A stretch of 64,000 bases of DNA from Roseimaritima multifibrata (GCF_007741495.1 NZ_CP036262.1:6572001-6636000), one strand, 5' to 3'; positions 40,301 through 49,189 are shown, counted from the first letter of the stretch. A program made the numbers and translations. Notes: generated by a model from the letters alone, not told the origin.

Positions 40301-40863
40301 ACCCCGTTGTTCATGACCTCGATGTAATATCGATCGGGGAAAACTTTCTGGAACCAGGCGGCGATGTTTCTCGCTTCGTCGACCGCATCTGCGGTATCGG
40401 TCCCCTTCAAGACCGCTCGACTAAATTCACTGCTGACGCACCCCGACAGGCAGATGATCCCTTCGCTGTGCGCTTTCAGGATTTCCTTGTCGATTCGCGG
40501 CTTGAAATAAAATCCTTCCAAACTGGCAGCCGAAGCCAACTTGACCAAATTCTTAAAACCGGTTCGGTTTTTGGCCAACAGGGTCAGGTGGTAGCTTGCA
40601 TCTTTACTGCTCCCCGCTCCCCCTTTGTCAAATCGACTGCCGGGCGCGATATAGGCTTCGTAACCAACGATCGGATTGATCTGCGCCGATTTTGCTTTCC
40701 GATAGAATTCCAACGCACCATGCAAGTTCCCATGGTCGGTCAATGCCAGCGCATTCATCCCGTGGTCTTTACAGCGACCGATCAACTTGCCGATATCGCC
40801 CGCTCCATCCAGCAGGCTGTAGTGGCTGTGACAATGAAGGTGAACGAAGGGTCTGGTATCCAT
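37303..40863 (-). CDS. dnaE: DNA polymerase III alpha subunit
   Basis: Replicative polymerase catalytic subunit, 1186 residues, close to E. coli DnaE (1160). It starts with a PHP domain (VHLHCHSHYSLLDGAGDIGK, ALTDHGNLHGALEF). The palm has the C-family aspartates in EPPDIDIDFEKERR, preceded by ATARGSGVGAIVCYAL. A helix-hairpin-helix and an OB-fold are in the C-terminal third, with ISSVKIAHTKNSKPG and FDLEDMQGAIRCIMWP. The PHP histidines look intact, so an active proofreading or metal-binding PHP is possible. It is convergent with the prenyltransferase-fold gene. Confidence 0.97.
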   Translation of the reverse strand: MDTRPFVHLHCHSHYSLLDGAGDIGKLIGRCKDHGMNALALTDHGNLHGALEFYRKAKSAQINPIVGYEAYIAPGSRFDKGGAGSSKDASYHLTLLAKNRTGFKNLVKLASAASLEGFYFKPRIDKEILKAHSEGIICLSGCVSSEFSRAVLKGTDTADAVDEARNIAAWFQKVFPDRYYIEVMNNGVDIQRMQLEGAVDIAKQMGLPVVTTSDTHYVDPEDAEAQDVMLCINTGRFRTDQSRMKMDGNQYFLRSPEQMYEKFPGLEDAVARSQEIADSVDIDLELGKHFFPKFECPDELTPIEYLRQLCIKGLKDRYQGNEERLVDGELTEVVVARLERELGVIEKLGFPTYFLINFDFVHHARSLGIWATARGSGVGAIVCYALYLSHVCPLEYDLLFERFLDESRLEPPDIDIDFEKERRVEIIQYVKERYGNDNVCQIGTFGTLAARAAIKDVGRALGIPLMRVNQVTEMVPDELKITISKALEKSDDLRLTYENDAEIREMLDLAMRIEGLARNVGTHAAAVVIADRPLTEFVPLGRVPGKQDVITQWAMKDVEAAGLLKMDFLGLRNLTMLSRAVAFVKQTTGETIDPLKFPLKDKATYQLLQRGETKGVFQLESGGIRDLLQRMKPDSFHDIIATAALYRPGPLEGGMVDMYVDIKHGRLQPEYKHPVLEEILAETNSVMVYQEQVMRILNRLGGIPLASAYTCIKAISKKNEDLINENRDKFISGSVESGLAEKDAVEIWSLIQKFAGYGFNKSHSTAYALIAFQTAYLKAHYPVEFMASLLASDISSRNFKRKDPMVEHMEDCERMGIEVVNPDVNHSDADFSVNDGKIYFALSAIKGCGGSTGVAIETERKKNGPFKDIFDFCERVDPGACNKSAIETLIKAGAMDSFGAKRSQLVAVMERAMQSGAAALADKKSGQASLFGDFEEEEDAPTAADTLPDMEETPERQKLISEKEVLGFYLTSHPLAEYEPKLSAFRSHQTDQLGPLKDRAEVMIGGMISSVKIAHTKNSKPGSPSKYVNFDLEDMQGAIRCIMWPNGYAEMGEKVISDSVVMVRGVCDKRGGGDDVNLIVNELVPIDELDGRYTRGIRVQIDQEKHSEEMLPQIREIIRGYPGKQELLFAVKVTDGHVIHMRSKSTQLELTNELRARLDDLLGIGGYKMLTTRPQLSQGGGPKWKK

Positions 40864-40969
40864 CAGCTCGATCCTAAGTACAACGATAAGAAAACTAGCG
40901 GGCGGTGATTCATTGTGATAACTACTTGATCGTCACAACAGCCCGCTCGCTTCAACAGCTCCGCCCCTA

Positions 40970-41902
40970 CTACAACATGGAACGGATCACGGAGACAAGA
41001 TTGCCAACCGGCGCCGGCTTGCACAACCAGGCGTCGACCGCCGCTAATTCCGCGCCCCACTGCCCATACCCACTCAGCATCACAAAAGGAATTTCGGGCC
41101 GAATTTCCTTAATCTGTGTCGCCAGGATGTCCCCGGTTAATTCCGGCATCATCAAATCGGAAACCACCACGTCGAACAGCGATGGATTTTCCCGAAAACG
41201 TTTGATCGCCTGCGCCCCGTTCGAACAGGCGGTCACGACCATCCCCGACATCTCCAGCCCCAGCACCAAAACGCGACATCCCAGTTCGTCATCTTCGACA
41301 ACCAACACGCGGTGCCCAACAAGCGACATCTCTTTCTCGTCCACAACGGTCTCCAGCGTGGAACCGGATCCAATGTCTTCTTCTTGCTGCTTTGTCCTCC
41401 GCAGCAACGTACGGACCAGTCCGGCAGCCTGCCCCGTTGCTTGTGCGATCTCCTGCGTCCATTGCCGAACGTCCCCACAAAGACTTTTCTGCGCCAAGAT
41501 CAGATTACTAAGGATCAGGATCGGTGAAAGAACGTTGTTAAAATCATGGGCAATCCCCCCGGCCAACGATTCTAACGATTCGCTCTCTTGCACGAATTCG
41601 ACAAGGATCATCGGCCGGTCCTGTAGCACGACTTGGCGAGCGCGAATTTCTTTCCATTCGTTCTCTTGCAGCAGACGCACGTCACCGGCAACACGCTGCG
41701 ACGGGACCCGAGCGGCCGCTTCTAATATTTGACGGACGGTCGCCCGATCCGCAGCGGCAACAAGATCATCCAAGTGGTCGATCGGTCCCAGCAAAGCCTG
41801 CAAAGGGGCGTTGGCCACAAGGATTTTACCATCCACGACCAAACAGGCGGGCGGATCGACCAGCGAAATCGCCTCCGCAAGAATCGAATGACAATCATCC
41901 AT
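40970..41902 (-). CDS. PAS-HisKA-receiver protein lacking a kinase ATPase domain
   Basis: A 310-residue soluble protein. The N-terminal about 100 residues look like a PAS-type sensor region. An H-box follows, with SLAGGIAHDFNNVLSPILIL (phospho-His candidate H119). At residue 197 a complete receiver domain begins: HRVLVVEDDE, phospho-acceptor D249 in VVVSDLMMPELTG and K295 in WLCKPAP. Histidine kinases normally have a HATPase_c domain between H-box and receiver; here only about 60 residues separate them, with no N/G boxes. It may act as a phosphorelay intermediate that receives phosphate from another kinase. Confidence 0.82.
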   Translation of the reverse strand: MDDCHSILAEAISLVDPPACLVVDGKILVANAPLQALLGPIDHLDDLVAAADRATVRQILEAAARVPSQRVAGDVRLLQENEWKEIRARQVVLQDRPMILVEFVQESESLESLAGGIAHDFNNVLSPILILSNLILAQKSLCGDVRQWTQEIAQATGQAAGLVRTLLRRTKQQEEDIGSGSTLETVVDEKEMSLVGHRVLVVEDDELGCRVLVLGLEMSGMVVTACSNGAQAIKRFRENPSLFDVVVSDLMMPELTGDILATQIKEIRPEIPFVMLSGYGQWGAELAAVDAWLCKPAPVGNLVSVIRSML

Positions 41903-41979
41903 GAATGGGCCCTGATCGCCGCTTCGAGAGAAATCGTAAAAGGCTAATCAGTTTGCCCGCTACTGTGCTGCGATGCCCC

Positions 41980-42639
41980 CTATGGATTGGCCACGCTGCG
42001 AACCAAAGTCGCCAAGCGAGCCTGGAGGTCCAACAATCGCTGCCAAGTCGAATAATTGACCTGAACCTGTTGCGTTGCATCATCGATTTCGGCCGATTCA
42101 ATCAGTTTCTGCAGGCGAGCCTGCAGGTATTCGAGGATTTCACAAAATTGAGCGGCTTGCCCGGCTGACATGCGGTCTGGAATTTCAGGGGGCTCAATCA
42201 ACCCCAACAATCCAGCCAACTGGGGCGGCGTACCATCCCCAACATCAAACCCCATCGAACCATCATAAGAAGCCGATTCTCGACTGACCGATGAATCCCC
42301 GTCTCCACTCTTGGCATTCAGTCGAGCCATTCGCTGAGCGATCTGTTCGTCGCTGCCGATCAACATCAAACTGCGGCCAACCGCAATCAGATCCCCATAC
42401 CGCAAAATCCGCAGATGGGTTTCCTGGCCATTTACCTTGGTCCCATTGGTGCTATCCAAATCGGTCAGGACCAAGCGGTCATTGTCCCGCTGAACTTTCA
42501 GATGACAACGGCTTACCCGTTCATCGTTTAGCTGGATGGAATTACCTTCCTCACGCCCAATCGTCATCGGGACTGTCAATTCGCGGTAGACCTTGCCCCG
42601 GTCGGCACCATGAAGAATCGTAATCGTGATCTCTGACAT
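41980..42639 (-). CDS. FHA-domain protein with helical C-terminus
   Basis: A 219-residue soluble protein. The FHA domain occupies about 1-100 and has PMTIGREEGNSIQL, VSRCHLKV (the SxxH motif) and LDSTNGTKVNG. The C-terminal half is helical (QFCEILEYLQARLQKLIESA) and ends with LQARLATLVRSVANP, perhaps a dimerisation segment. It lies 77 bp upstream of the PAS-HisKA-receiver gene on the same strand, so the two may be cotranscribed. This would place phospho-threonine reading and phospho-relay in one unit. Confidence 0.87.
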   Translation of the reverse strand: MSEITITILHGADRGKVYRELTVPMTIGREEGNSIQLNDERVSRCHLKVQRDNDRLVLTDLDSTNGTKVNGQETHLRILRYGDLIAVGRSLMLIGSDEQIAQRMARLNAKSGDGDSSVSRESASYDGSMGFDVGDGTPPQLAGLLGLIEPPEIPDRMSAGQAAQFCEILEYLQARLQKLIESAEIDDATQQVQVNYSTWQRLLDLQARLATLVRSVANP

Positions 42640-42777
42640 GCAAGGCTCATCTAGCAGGTCTCAGGAAAGGGGTAGGCACACCCGCCCGCATTCGAACGGA
42701 CAATCAACCATGCCTTAATTGTGGCCACTGCTTGGCCGACAATCAACGGTCTTCCACAAGGTGCCTATCAGTCTATG

Positions 42778-43986
42778 CTACTGGACTTCACAAATGAAGC
42801 ACTTTAAGTAATCCGATTCGGGACAGGAAATCCGAAGCGGATGGTCGGCGGCAGCGGTACGGGTTTCGAGAACCGTGATATCTCGATTTTCTTTTCTGCC
42901 AACATTCACCAACATGTTCATAAAATCGCTGCGGCTGACGCTCCCGCTACAGCTGTTGGTGACAAGAATCCCACCGGCAGGCAGCCCACGAATCGCGTCT
43001 CGATTCAATTTCGTGTAAGCCCGTAGTGCCGCGTCCACCTGCCGACGTGAACCAGCAAATCGTGGCGGATCAAGGATCACGGCGTCCACTTCCGGTCGGT
43101 CCGCTTTGGCCAAATAGTCAAAACAATCGGCTTTTTCAAAGCTTAGATTCGTCAGCTGATTTCGCGCCGCATTGGCGGCGGCCAAATCGAGCGCTTTCTC
43201 GCTGCTGTCGACTCCGATCACATGCGCTGCCCCGGCGGCAGCGGCCACCAACCCAAACCCGCCGGCATAACAGCAGACGTCCAGAACGCGCCGGCCAACC
43301 AAATACCTAGCCGCCGCAGCGTGATTGTCCCGCTGATCTAAATAACCGCCCGTTTTCTGCCCGTGCAGTAGATCGACGGCCAATTGCAACCCGTTCTGTT
43401 GATAAAGGATGGCGCCCTCAGGTGCCGTCCCACGGACCAATCCCTCTTGCTGCTCGATCCCTTCTTTCTGCGCCGTCTTGGCGTCGGTTCGCAGAAAAAT
43501 AGCCTGAGGCTTTAACCGCTCCTGTAGGAAATCCAGAATCGCTTCCTGACGCAATTGAATCACACCGGCGGCAATCTGAACCACCAAGTAGTCGGCGTAC
43601 TGATCGACAATCAATCCGCTCAAACCGTCCGCTTCGCTAAAAATCAGACGCGACGCGGTTAGAACGCCTTCCAAAGTTGCTTGCGGGTCGCCCGGCAGGA
43701 AACCTGCCAACCGGCGTCGAGCGATCGCCTGATCGACTTTGGTGGTGAAAAAATCGGTATCCAAGTTCTGATTACGATCCCAGCTGTACAGCCGGACCTT
43801 CAGTCCGCTTGATGGGTTGTACAAGCCTCGCGCTAACCAGGTGCCGTCGTGCTGAACCAAATCGACCTCTTGGCCCAGCGGATAAACCTCTTTCGATTCC
43901 GCAAGCGAACTGGAATGAACCCACGGATGCCGAGCCAAGAAGGGGAACTGACGTGAGGGTTTAACAATGATGCTAGGCAATTTCAC
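42778..43986 (-). CDS. RlmI-like class I rRNA methyltransferase
   Basis: A 402-residue protein. It has an N-terminal PUA domain (FPFLARHPWVHSSSLAES) and then an EEHEE-type domain, followed by an S-adenosylmethionine Rossmann fold with VLDVCCYAGGFGLVAAAAGA and catalytic-loop DAVILDPPRFAGSR. This is the RlmI/YccW layout, which methylates C1962 of 23S rRNA to m5C. The start is a GTG (43984-43986) with AGGA upstream. Homologues in the family are about 396 residues long, so length fits. Confidence 0.88.
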   Translation of the reverse strand: MKLPSIIVKPSRQFPFLARHPWVHSSSLAESKEVYPLGQEVDLVQHDGTWLARGLYNPSSGLKVRLYSWDRNQNLDTDFFTTKVDQAIARRRLAGFLPGDPQATLEGVLTASRLIFSEADGLSGLIVDQYADYLVVQIAAGVIQLRQEAILDFLQERLKPQAIFLRTDAKTAQKEGIEQQEGLVRGTAPEGAILYQQNGLQLAVDLLHGQKTGGYLDQRDNHAAAARYLVGRRVLDVCCYAGGFGLVAAAAGAAHVIGVDSSEKALDLAAANAARNQLTNLSFEKADCFDYLAKADRPEVDAVILDPPRFAGSRRQVDAALRAYTKLNRDAIRGLPAGGILVTNSCSGSVSRSDFMNMLVNVGRKENRDITVLETRTAAADHPLRISCPESDYLKCFICEVQ

Positions 43987-44121
43987 CTGGGAATCCTACA
44001 AAAAAGCTTGTCTAATCTTTTCACAACTTTAAAGAACCAACGCAGATCCTACCTCACCAGCCGCATTCCAGCGACGTACCGGCCAAATCAGCCGTAAATC
44101 AAGTCCACACCGCCGTATTGC

Positions 44122-44127
44122 TACAAT
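44122..44127 (+). promoter_or_regulatory. Possible -10 box of the DUF1080 gene
   Basis: TACAAT lies about 120 bp upstream of the DUF1080 start in a divergent 259-bp gap. No strong -35 was found, so the call is weak. The rest of the gap has no gene. Confidence 0.25.
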
Positions 44128-44245
44128 AGAGCCAGGAATTTTGCGTGGACGGTCAATGATCTTGCAGTCATGATGGACCCCGCCTTTCCGATGCTGTTGC
44201 CCCCAACCTACCTACCCGTTTCCCTTTTTCGGCAAAAAAACATCC

Positions 44246-45040
44246 ATGAACCTTCCGAAATATGCGTTCCTAACAGCTTGCTGCCTTTCTCTCACAGCCC
44301 TTCCATCGCTAAACGGTGAAGAGTATTTAAACGGAATCAAATGGGAGGCCCCCCCGATCGTCGACCCCGGTGCAACCAACGCCTCTCCCCCTTCCGATGC
44401 GATTGTCCTCTTTGATGGCAGCAACCTATCGCAGTGGGAAAATGGCGAAAACTGGCCGGTCCGCGACGGGATCGCATTTTCGGGAAAAGGCCAGATTGTT
44501 TCGAAAGAGTCGTTCGGTGATTGCCAGTTGCATGTGGAATGGTCTGCTCCTACCCCGGCGAAAGGAACCGGACAGGACCGAGGCAACAGCGGTATTTTCA
44601 TGATGGGCACCTACGAACTTCAGGTGCTTGATTCCTACGAGAACGAAACCTATCACGACGGCCAAGCAGGTGCGATCTACAAGCAAACGCCTCCGCAAGT
44701 GAACGCGATGCGCAAACCAGGCGAGTGGAACACCTATGACATTTTCTGGACCGCCCCGCGTTTTGCCGAAGATGGCAGCCTGGAATCACCAGCCTACATC
44801 ACCGCAATCCATAACGGTGTGCTGATCCAGAACCACTTCGCGTTAAAAGGGGACACCCCGTACCACCGTCCGCCAGCTTACAACAAGCATCCCGAAAAAG
44901 GTCCAATCGCGATCCAAGATCACGGTAACCCGGTCCGCTTTCGGAATATCTGGATTCGCGAAACCAAACCGACCGTCGGCACTCAAGAACGCGAACCCTT
45001 TCTCCGCGACGGCGACAAAGAAACCCCGATCAAAGAGTAA
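44246..45040 (+). CDS. Secreted DUF1080 (3-keto-disaccharide hydrolase-like) protein
   Basis: A 264-residue protein with signal peptide (KYAFLTACCLSLTALPSLNG). The single DUF1080 domain (about 45-245) has AIVLFDGSNLSQWE, then DCQLHVEWSAP, DRGNSGIFMMGTYELQVLDS, the glycine-rich QAGAIYKQTPP and a closing segment containing GPIAIQDHG followed by RFRNIWIR. Members of this concanavalin-like family are abundant in planctomycetes, and some have been shown to hydrolyse 3-keto-glucosides. Here the substrate is only inferred to be a sugar derivative. Confidence 0.9.
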   Translation: MNLPKYAFLTACCLSLTALPSLNGEEYLNGIKWEAPPIVDPGATNASPPSDAIVLFDGSNLSQWENGENWPVRDGIAFSGKGQIVSKESFGDCQLHVEWSAPTPAKGTGQDRGNSGIFMMGTYELQVLDSYENETYHDGQAGAIYKQTPPQVNAMRKPGEWNTYDIFWTAPRFAEDGSLESPAYITAIHNGVLIQNHFALKGDTPYHRPPAYNKHPEKGPIAIQDHGNPVRFRNIWIRETKPTVGTQEREPFLRDGDKETPIKE

Positions 45041-45063
45041 CGCGATCGGGTAGCTGGCTTTTA

Positions 45064-45376
45064 GAGTCGCCTTTCGCTACGCGAAAGTTGCGTCCGCAAA
45101 CGACACTTTCGCGGAGGACGTGAAATTTACAGGTGACGATTTCAACCCTGCCCATCCGAGTCTGAGTGCAGTGCTTTTAGCCCAGCGGGCGGCAGACAAG
45201 GTTGGTTCTGTCGCCCGCTGGGCTTTCCTTTTCGCGATACCCACTCCGGCGGCTCGCGCCGCCGGCAAGTATCTGCCGCCCTCCGGGCTACCTGTTCACT
45301 CGGCCCCATGCAGACTCGTCACTTGCTGCAAAATCTTCATTTATAGATATCACGTCCCGAGCGAAAGGCGACACTC
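45064..45376. mobile_element. Candidate MITE-like element bounded by GTCGCC-family ends
   Basis: The left end has GAGTCGCCTTTCGCT at 45064-45078. The right end, 45351-45376, contains its reverse complement (AGCGAAAGGCGAC) followed by ACTC, with CGTCCCG before it. Near the left end GCGAAAGT and ACTTTCGC form another hairpin (45081-45112). The interior holds the strong hairpin at 45179-45224. The 400-bp gap has no believable gene; the 99-residue frame across it is a by-product of the repeats. Confidence 0.5.
45179..45224. terminator. Strong hairpin, probable bidirectional terminator
   Basis: A 13-bp perfect GC-rich stem (AGCCCAGCGGGCG at 45179-45191 and CGCCCGCTGGGCT at 45212-45224) has a 20-nt loop. 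It is followed by TTCCTTTT. It lies between convergent genes (DUF1080 and ruvA), so it could end transcription of both. It also lies inside the candidate mobile element. Confidence 0.6.
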
Positions 45377-45440
45377 GCACTGGGCTGTGGTGCGTTTGCT
45401 TTTGACAGCGGAAACCTAGTGATCAACTAGGCAGATCCGA

Positions 45441-46064
45441 TTACTGACGCTTTTGATAAATCGCTGTTAGCATCGCCTCGGTGTCTTTGAATTTTTTGCC
45501 AGATTCAACCGCTTCATCGATCAGTTTTCTGGCGTCCGCTTCGCTATGGCCCAGGGCAAGCAAGGCATCAAAAGTATCTCCGGCGACACCGGCTGCTCCA
45601 TCCATCACTTCGGCGATTTCGCTGCGTGCAACCATCAATGCAAATCGCGGCATCTTCCGGCGCAGCTTGGCGATGATCCGTTCGCTGGTCGCGGGTCCGA
45701 TTCCCGGCAAGGCGGACAACTGCTTGGCATCCTGCTGTTCGATATAGACGGCCAATTCATGGACCGGACGCACCATCGCTCGCAACGCTTTTTTTACACC
45801 GACGCCATCGACACTGCAAAACAGATCAAAAAACTGTCTTTCAGGCAGCGTCTGAAATCCGATCAACTTGGGCGTCAAACGCCCGCCTTGAGCATTCCCG
45901 TCGATGTAGTCCAAAGTATGCAAGCGGATCGTGTTGTTCACCTCTGCCTGAAGCTGACGGCGCGTGTAATCGCCGACCATCACTTCGTACTCAAAAGGAG
46001 GTACTTCGATCGAAACGGCCTCGGCGGAAACAGCCACCAACGGCCCAGTGATTTTCGTGATCAA
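45441..46064 (-). CDS. ruvA: Holliday junction helicase subunit RuvA
   Basis: Binds four-way DNA junctions and loads RuvB. The 207 residues match the family. It starts [20 protein letters not shown] (OB-fold), with two helix-hairpin-helix motifs including [17 protein letters not shown] and [19 protein letters not shown] linker precedes the C-terminal RuvB-binding domain ([20 protein letters not shown]). The start codon is TTG at 46064 and no ATG lies nearby. It follows ruvC by 18 bp. ruvB is not in this window. Confidence 0.96.
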   Translation of the reverse strand: MITKITGPLVAVSAEAVSIEVPPFEYEVMVGDYTRRQLQAEVNNTIRLHTLDYIDGNAQGGRLTPKLIGFQTLPERQFFDLFCSVDGVGVKKALRAMVRPVHELAVYIEQQDAKQLSALPGIGPATSERIIAKLRRKMPRFALMVARSEIAEVMDGAAGVAGDTFDALLALGHSEADARKLIDEAVESGKKFKDTEAMLTAIYQKRQ

Positions 46065-46082
46065 ACTGACAGGTCTTTGACT

Positions 46083-46595
46083 TTAGAGGGAATTTCGCAG
46101 GTTAATCCCAATCCGGCTTTCGTGATGGCCACAGATGGCTATCGCCAGTGCATCGGCGACATCGGCCGGCTCGGGGATCGAACGGAGTTTCAACTGGATT
46201 TTTACGGCTAACTGAATCTGATGTTTCGGCGCACGACCGTTTCCGGTCATCAACTTCTTAACTTTGGTCGGTTCAAAACTGTCGACAGCGATCTCCGCTT
46301 GGCCAGCGACCAACGTGATCACGCCCCGGGCATGCCCCATCAAGATCGCGGTCCGAGGGCGTTGGTAGTGCGAAAACAACTGTTCAAGCGCCATCACATG
46401 CGGATGATGGGCCTCGACAACTTCGGTCAGACCATTGTGCAGTTCCAACAACCGTTGGGCCATCGTCTGCCCACGCTTGGTACGAATGATCCCCGCTTCC
46501 AATAAACGAACCGAGGCCCCCCGAGATTCAATGACTCCGTAACCGGTGACATTCAACCCCGGGTCAATCCCCAGAATTCGCCGTACCTCGCTCAC
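46083..46595 (-). CDS. ruvC: Crossover junction endodeoxyribonuclease RuvC
   Basis: Resolves Holliday junctions by paired nicks. The 170-residue protein has the four acidic active-site positions in [23 protein letters not shown] and [15 protein letters not shown]. It also has [14 protein letters not shown], as in known RuvCs. The GTG start (46593-46595) overlaps the cysS stop as GTGA, so the three genes cysS, ruvC and ruvA form one transcript. Confidence 0.96.
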   Translation of the reverse strand: MSEVRRILGIDPGLNVTGYGVIESRGASVRLLEAGIIRTKRGQTMAQRLLELHNGLTEVVEAHHPHVMALEQLFSHYQRPRTAILMGHARGVITLVAGQAEIAVDSFEPTKVKKLMTGNGRAPKHQIQLAVKIQLKLRSIPEPADVADALAIAICGHHESRIGINLRNSL

Positions 46596-48205
46596 TTACT
46601 GCGTTCCCATGACGTGCCATCTTTTTTATCAAGCAACGCAATCCCCAGGGCGGTCAATCGATCGCGAATGGCGTCGGAAGTGGCGAAATCTTTGTTCTCG
46701 CGAGCCGACTTCCGCAGGTCGATCAGCAGCGTCATCAGTTCGCCGGCCAAAGCGGAATCAGCGTCATCACCACCCGCTGCTTGAACAGGCGGTTTTTCGA
46801 ACAACCCAAGGACTGACACCAGTTCACGCAACACGCCAGCGGCGGTCAACAAGACTTGCACGTCGGAGCTATCGGCAGGCGAATCTTTGGTGATCCCACT
46901 TTGGTCAATATGCCGGTTCATGGTTCGCAACATGTCAAACAACACGCTGATTGCCGACCCTGTATTGAAGTCGTCATCCATGGCGGCAAAGTATTTGTCA
47001 CGGAGCTTGACGATCTCGATCAAGACCGCGTTATCCCCCGCTTCGATTTTTCCTTCGTCGCGACGCCGTGGAGCTTTCAGATCGTAGAACGAGGTTCCCG
47101 TCAGTTCTTCCAAGCGGTCGAAAAAGCGATAGAAGGTTTCCAGCGAAGTGCCCGCTTCTTCCAACCCTTCGTCATTAAAGACGATGGTCGATCGGTAGTG
47201 CGTGCGCAACAAGAAGAATCGCAGCCGTTCGCCCGTTTGATTGCGAATCAAATCGGCCAGTCCGCCGCCCCCTTTGCTACGGCTGATCTTCCCTTCGGTC
47301 TGCTCGGCCAAGGTTTCCGTGTTAGCGTTAGCTTCTCGGTCGCTCTTGCCACCCACTTTGCCTTTGCTTCCCGCTCGCATCAGCCCGTTGTGCATCCAGT
47401 ACTTCACCATCGGAGCGTTATGGCAACAATTGCTCTGAGCCCGTTCATTTTCGTGATGCGGGAACATCAAATCCAAACCGCCGCCATGGATATCAAAGGT
47501 CTCGCCAAGCAAACGGTGGCTCATCGCGGAACATTCGATATGCCAACCGGGGCGTCCTTTTCCCCATGGACTGTCCCAAGCTGGTTCGCCCGCCTTGGCT
47601 GATTTCCAAAGGGCAAAGTCGCTTGGCGAGCGTTTTCTTGCCGCGGCCCCACCACCTTCGCCCTGCTGCTGGTCGGTCGATCGATTCGACAATTCGCCGT
47701 AACTGGGGTCTCGCGACGTTTCAAAAAAGACGTCCCCTTCCACTGCATATGCATAGCCTTGCGATTCCAGCGACTGAATGAACTGGATAATGTCCGACAT
47801 ATGGTCGGTGGCGCGAGGCATGTAATCGATCTGGTTGACCCCCAACTCTTTCAAGTTGGCCATGTAGTCGGCGGTCATTTCGATCGCAATCTGACTCATC
47901 GGAACCCCGCGTTCACGACTCTTGGCGATCAGTTTGTCGTCGACGTCGGTGATGTTCACGACCAACGTGACTTCATAGCCATTGTGGGTCAAATAGCGTT
48001 TGATCGTGTCAAAAATGACCGGCCCCACCATGTGCCCAATGTGAGATTCGGCGTAAACCGTTGGGCCGCACAGGTAAATGCCAACCTGTGGGGCTTTCAG
48101 AGGCACAAAGGGTTCTTTGGTCTTAGAGAGCGTGTTGTAAACGCGAATCTCAGGCATCGTCTGACCAATCGATGTGGAGGTCTGTGAATCGGATACGGTA
48201 CTCAT
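46592..48205 (-). CDS. cysS: Cysteinyl-tRNA synthetase
   Basis: Charges tRNA-Cys (EC 6.1.1.16). The 537 residues exceed the E. coli enzyme (461). Zinc ligands are visible: C46 ([10 protein letters not shown]), C225 (WHIECSAMS), H250 and E254 (FPHHENE). The HIGH motif appears as SHIGHM. The KMSKS loop is altered to KISRS (306-310), and a polar insertion with [19 protein letters not shown] lies just before it (about 279-304). Another insertion, rich in Gln/Gly/Ala, is near residue 180. Catalysis should be kept since the motif remains basic. It leads the cysS-ruvC-ruvA unit. Confidence 0.95.
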   Translation of the reverse strand: MSTVSDSQTSTSIGQTMPEIRVYNTLSKTKEPFVPLKAPQVGIYLCGPTVYAESHIGHMVGPVIFDTIKRYLTHNGYEVTLVVNITDVDDKLIAKSRERGVPMSQIAIEMTADYMANLKELGVNQIDYMPRATDHMSDIIQFIQSLESQGYAYAVEGDVFFETSRDPSYGELSNRSTDQQQGEGGGAAARKRSPSDFALWKSAKAGEPAWDSPWGKGRPGWHIECSAMSHRLLGETFDIHGGGLDLMFPHHENERAQSNCCHNAPMVKYWMHNGLMRAGSKGKVGGKSDREANANTETLAEQTEGKISRSKGGGGLADLIRNQTGERLRFFLLRTHYRSTIVFNDEGLEEAGTSLETFYRFFDRLEELTGTSFYDLKAPRRRDEGKIEAGDNAVLIEIVKLRDKYFAAMDDDFNTGSAISVLFDMLRTMNRHIDQSGITKDSPADSSDVQVLLTAAGVLRELVSVLGLFEKPPVQAAGGDDADSALAGELMTLLIDLRKSARENKDFATSDAIRDRLTALGIALLDKKDGTSWERSK

Positions 48206-48328
48206 GGAGCCAAATTATAAGTTGTGGACGTACAGTAAATAAATGCAGGTAACCAAACGGAACCAAAATGCGATGCAACCGGCCCCGAATGAGCCAGAAG
48301 TTCGCCAAGGCCTATCACCGAAACGATC

Positions 48329-48820
48329 TCAACCAACCCGGTGCAACAAGGCCACACAACGAGCTGCGATCGCTTCGGAATGGCCGATCGGCCCGATTCC
48401 TTCCCCCGTCTTACCTTTTATCCCGATCTGAGTGGGATAGAGATTAGCGATTTCCCCAATCCGCTGCCGAATTTCGTCAATATAAGGGGCGATCTTTGGT
48501 CGCTGTGCTAGCAAAACACAGTCAATATTGGTCACTTCCCAGCCCGCCGCTCGGACCAAGCGGATCGCTTCGGCCAAGAATTCCGCACTATCCCGGCCTC
48601 GATTTTCCGGATCGGTATCAGGGAAAAGCTGCCCGATATCTCCACAATCGGCGGCCCCCAACAACGCGTCCGTAATCGCATGCAAAAGGACATCGGCATC
48701 GCTGTGGCCCAGGGCATGCAAGTCTCCTTCGATATCAATGCCGCCGACTCGCAGCGGACCGCCATTGCCCAAGCAGTGGGTGTCATATCCCAGACCGATA
48801 CGAAGAGGGGGCATATTCAT
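48329..48820 (-). CDS. ispF: 2-C-methyl-D-erythritol 2,4-cyclodiphosphate synthase
   Basis: Cyclises the MEP-pathway intermediate CDP-ME-2-phosphate to MEcPP in isoprenoid synthesis (EC 4.6.1.12). The 163-residue protein has the zinc ligands D13 and H15 (GYDTH) and H47 (HSDADVLLHAI). Other family segments are GAADCGDIGQLFPDTDP, AQRPKIAPY and IGIKGKTGEGIG. The start is the ATG at 48820 or in-frame 48814. It lies 123 bp upstream of cysS on the same strand. Confidence 0.97.
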   Translation of the reverse strand: MNMPPLRIGLGYDTHCLGNGGPLRVGGIDIEGDLHALGHSDADVLLHAITDALLGAADCGDIGQLFPDTDPENRGRDSAEFLAEAIRLVRAAGWEVTNIDCVLLAQRPKIAPYIDEIRQRIGEIANLYPTQIGIKGKTGEGIGPIGHSEAIAARCVALLHRVG

Positions 48821-48918
48821 TATTCAAAAACCATCAACTGGAGGGACGAAGCGTGACGCCAAAACATTGTATCGACCTTCGGACCAGCGGCCACTCGCCA
48901 AGCAAGCTGGCACGCAGG

Positions 48919-48999
48919 CAGCCGAAATCCCAACCCGCTGCGTAAGCGAGGGACCGCAAGAGCAGCCCGTTATCCCTCGCGGACGCAGCGGATTGATTT
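48919..48999 (-). repeat. Dispersed palindromic element, copy 3, with adjacent GTCGCC-family fragment
   Basis: Arms at 48929-48953 and 48973-48997 are complementary with several mismatches. The left arm is identical to that of copy 2 over 25 bp (it contains CTGCGTAAGCGAGGGA). The loop differs from copies 1 and 2. Directly after it, 49003-49020 reads GATTGTCGCCTTTCGCTC, the core of the other repeat family. The 369-bp gap to the ABC gene has no gene. Confidence 0.8.
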
Positions 49000-49189
49000 A
49001 AGGATTGTCGCCTTTCGCTCCGCCTTCGATTGAACCGACAGGCCGAAAAGGGACGCGGCGGCGGCGACGTCGCCTGCTTGGAAAGCTGAGACATCGGCCT
49101 ACAATCAACTTTGCCTGCTGGCCGGACGGGTGCGTCCAGCAAAAAATCAGCCGCAGTGCCACCTCCTTGCCACGTACAGCCCGCTTATT

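Noticed and set aside
45120-45419. 99-residue frame in the DUF1080-ruvA gap
   Set aside because: It runs through the terminator hairpin and the repeat ends, has no ribosome site and shows no protein-like composition.
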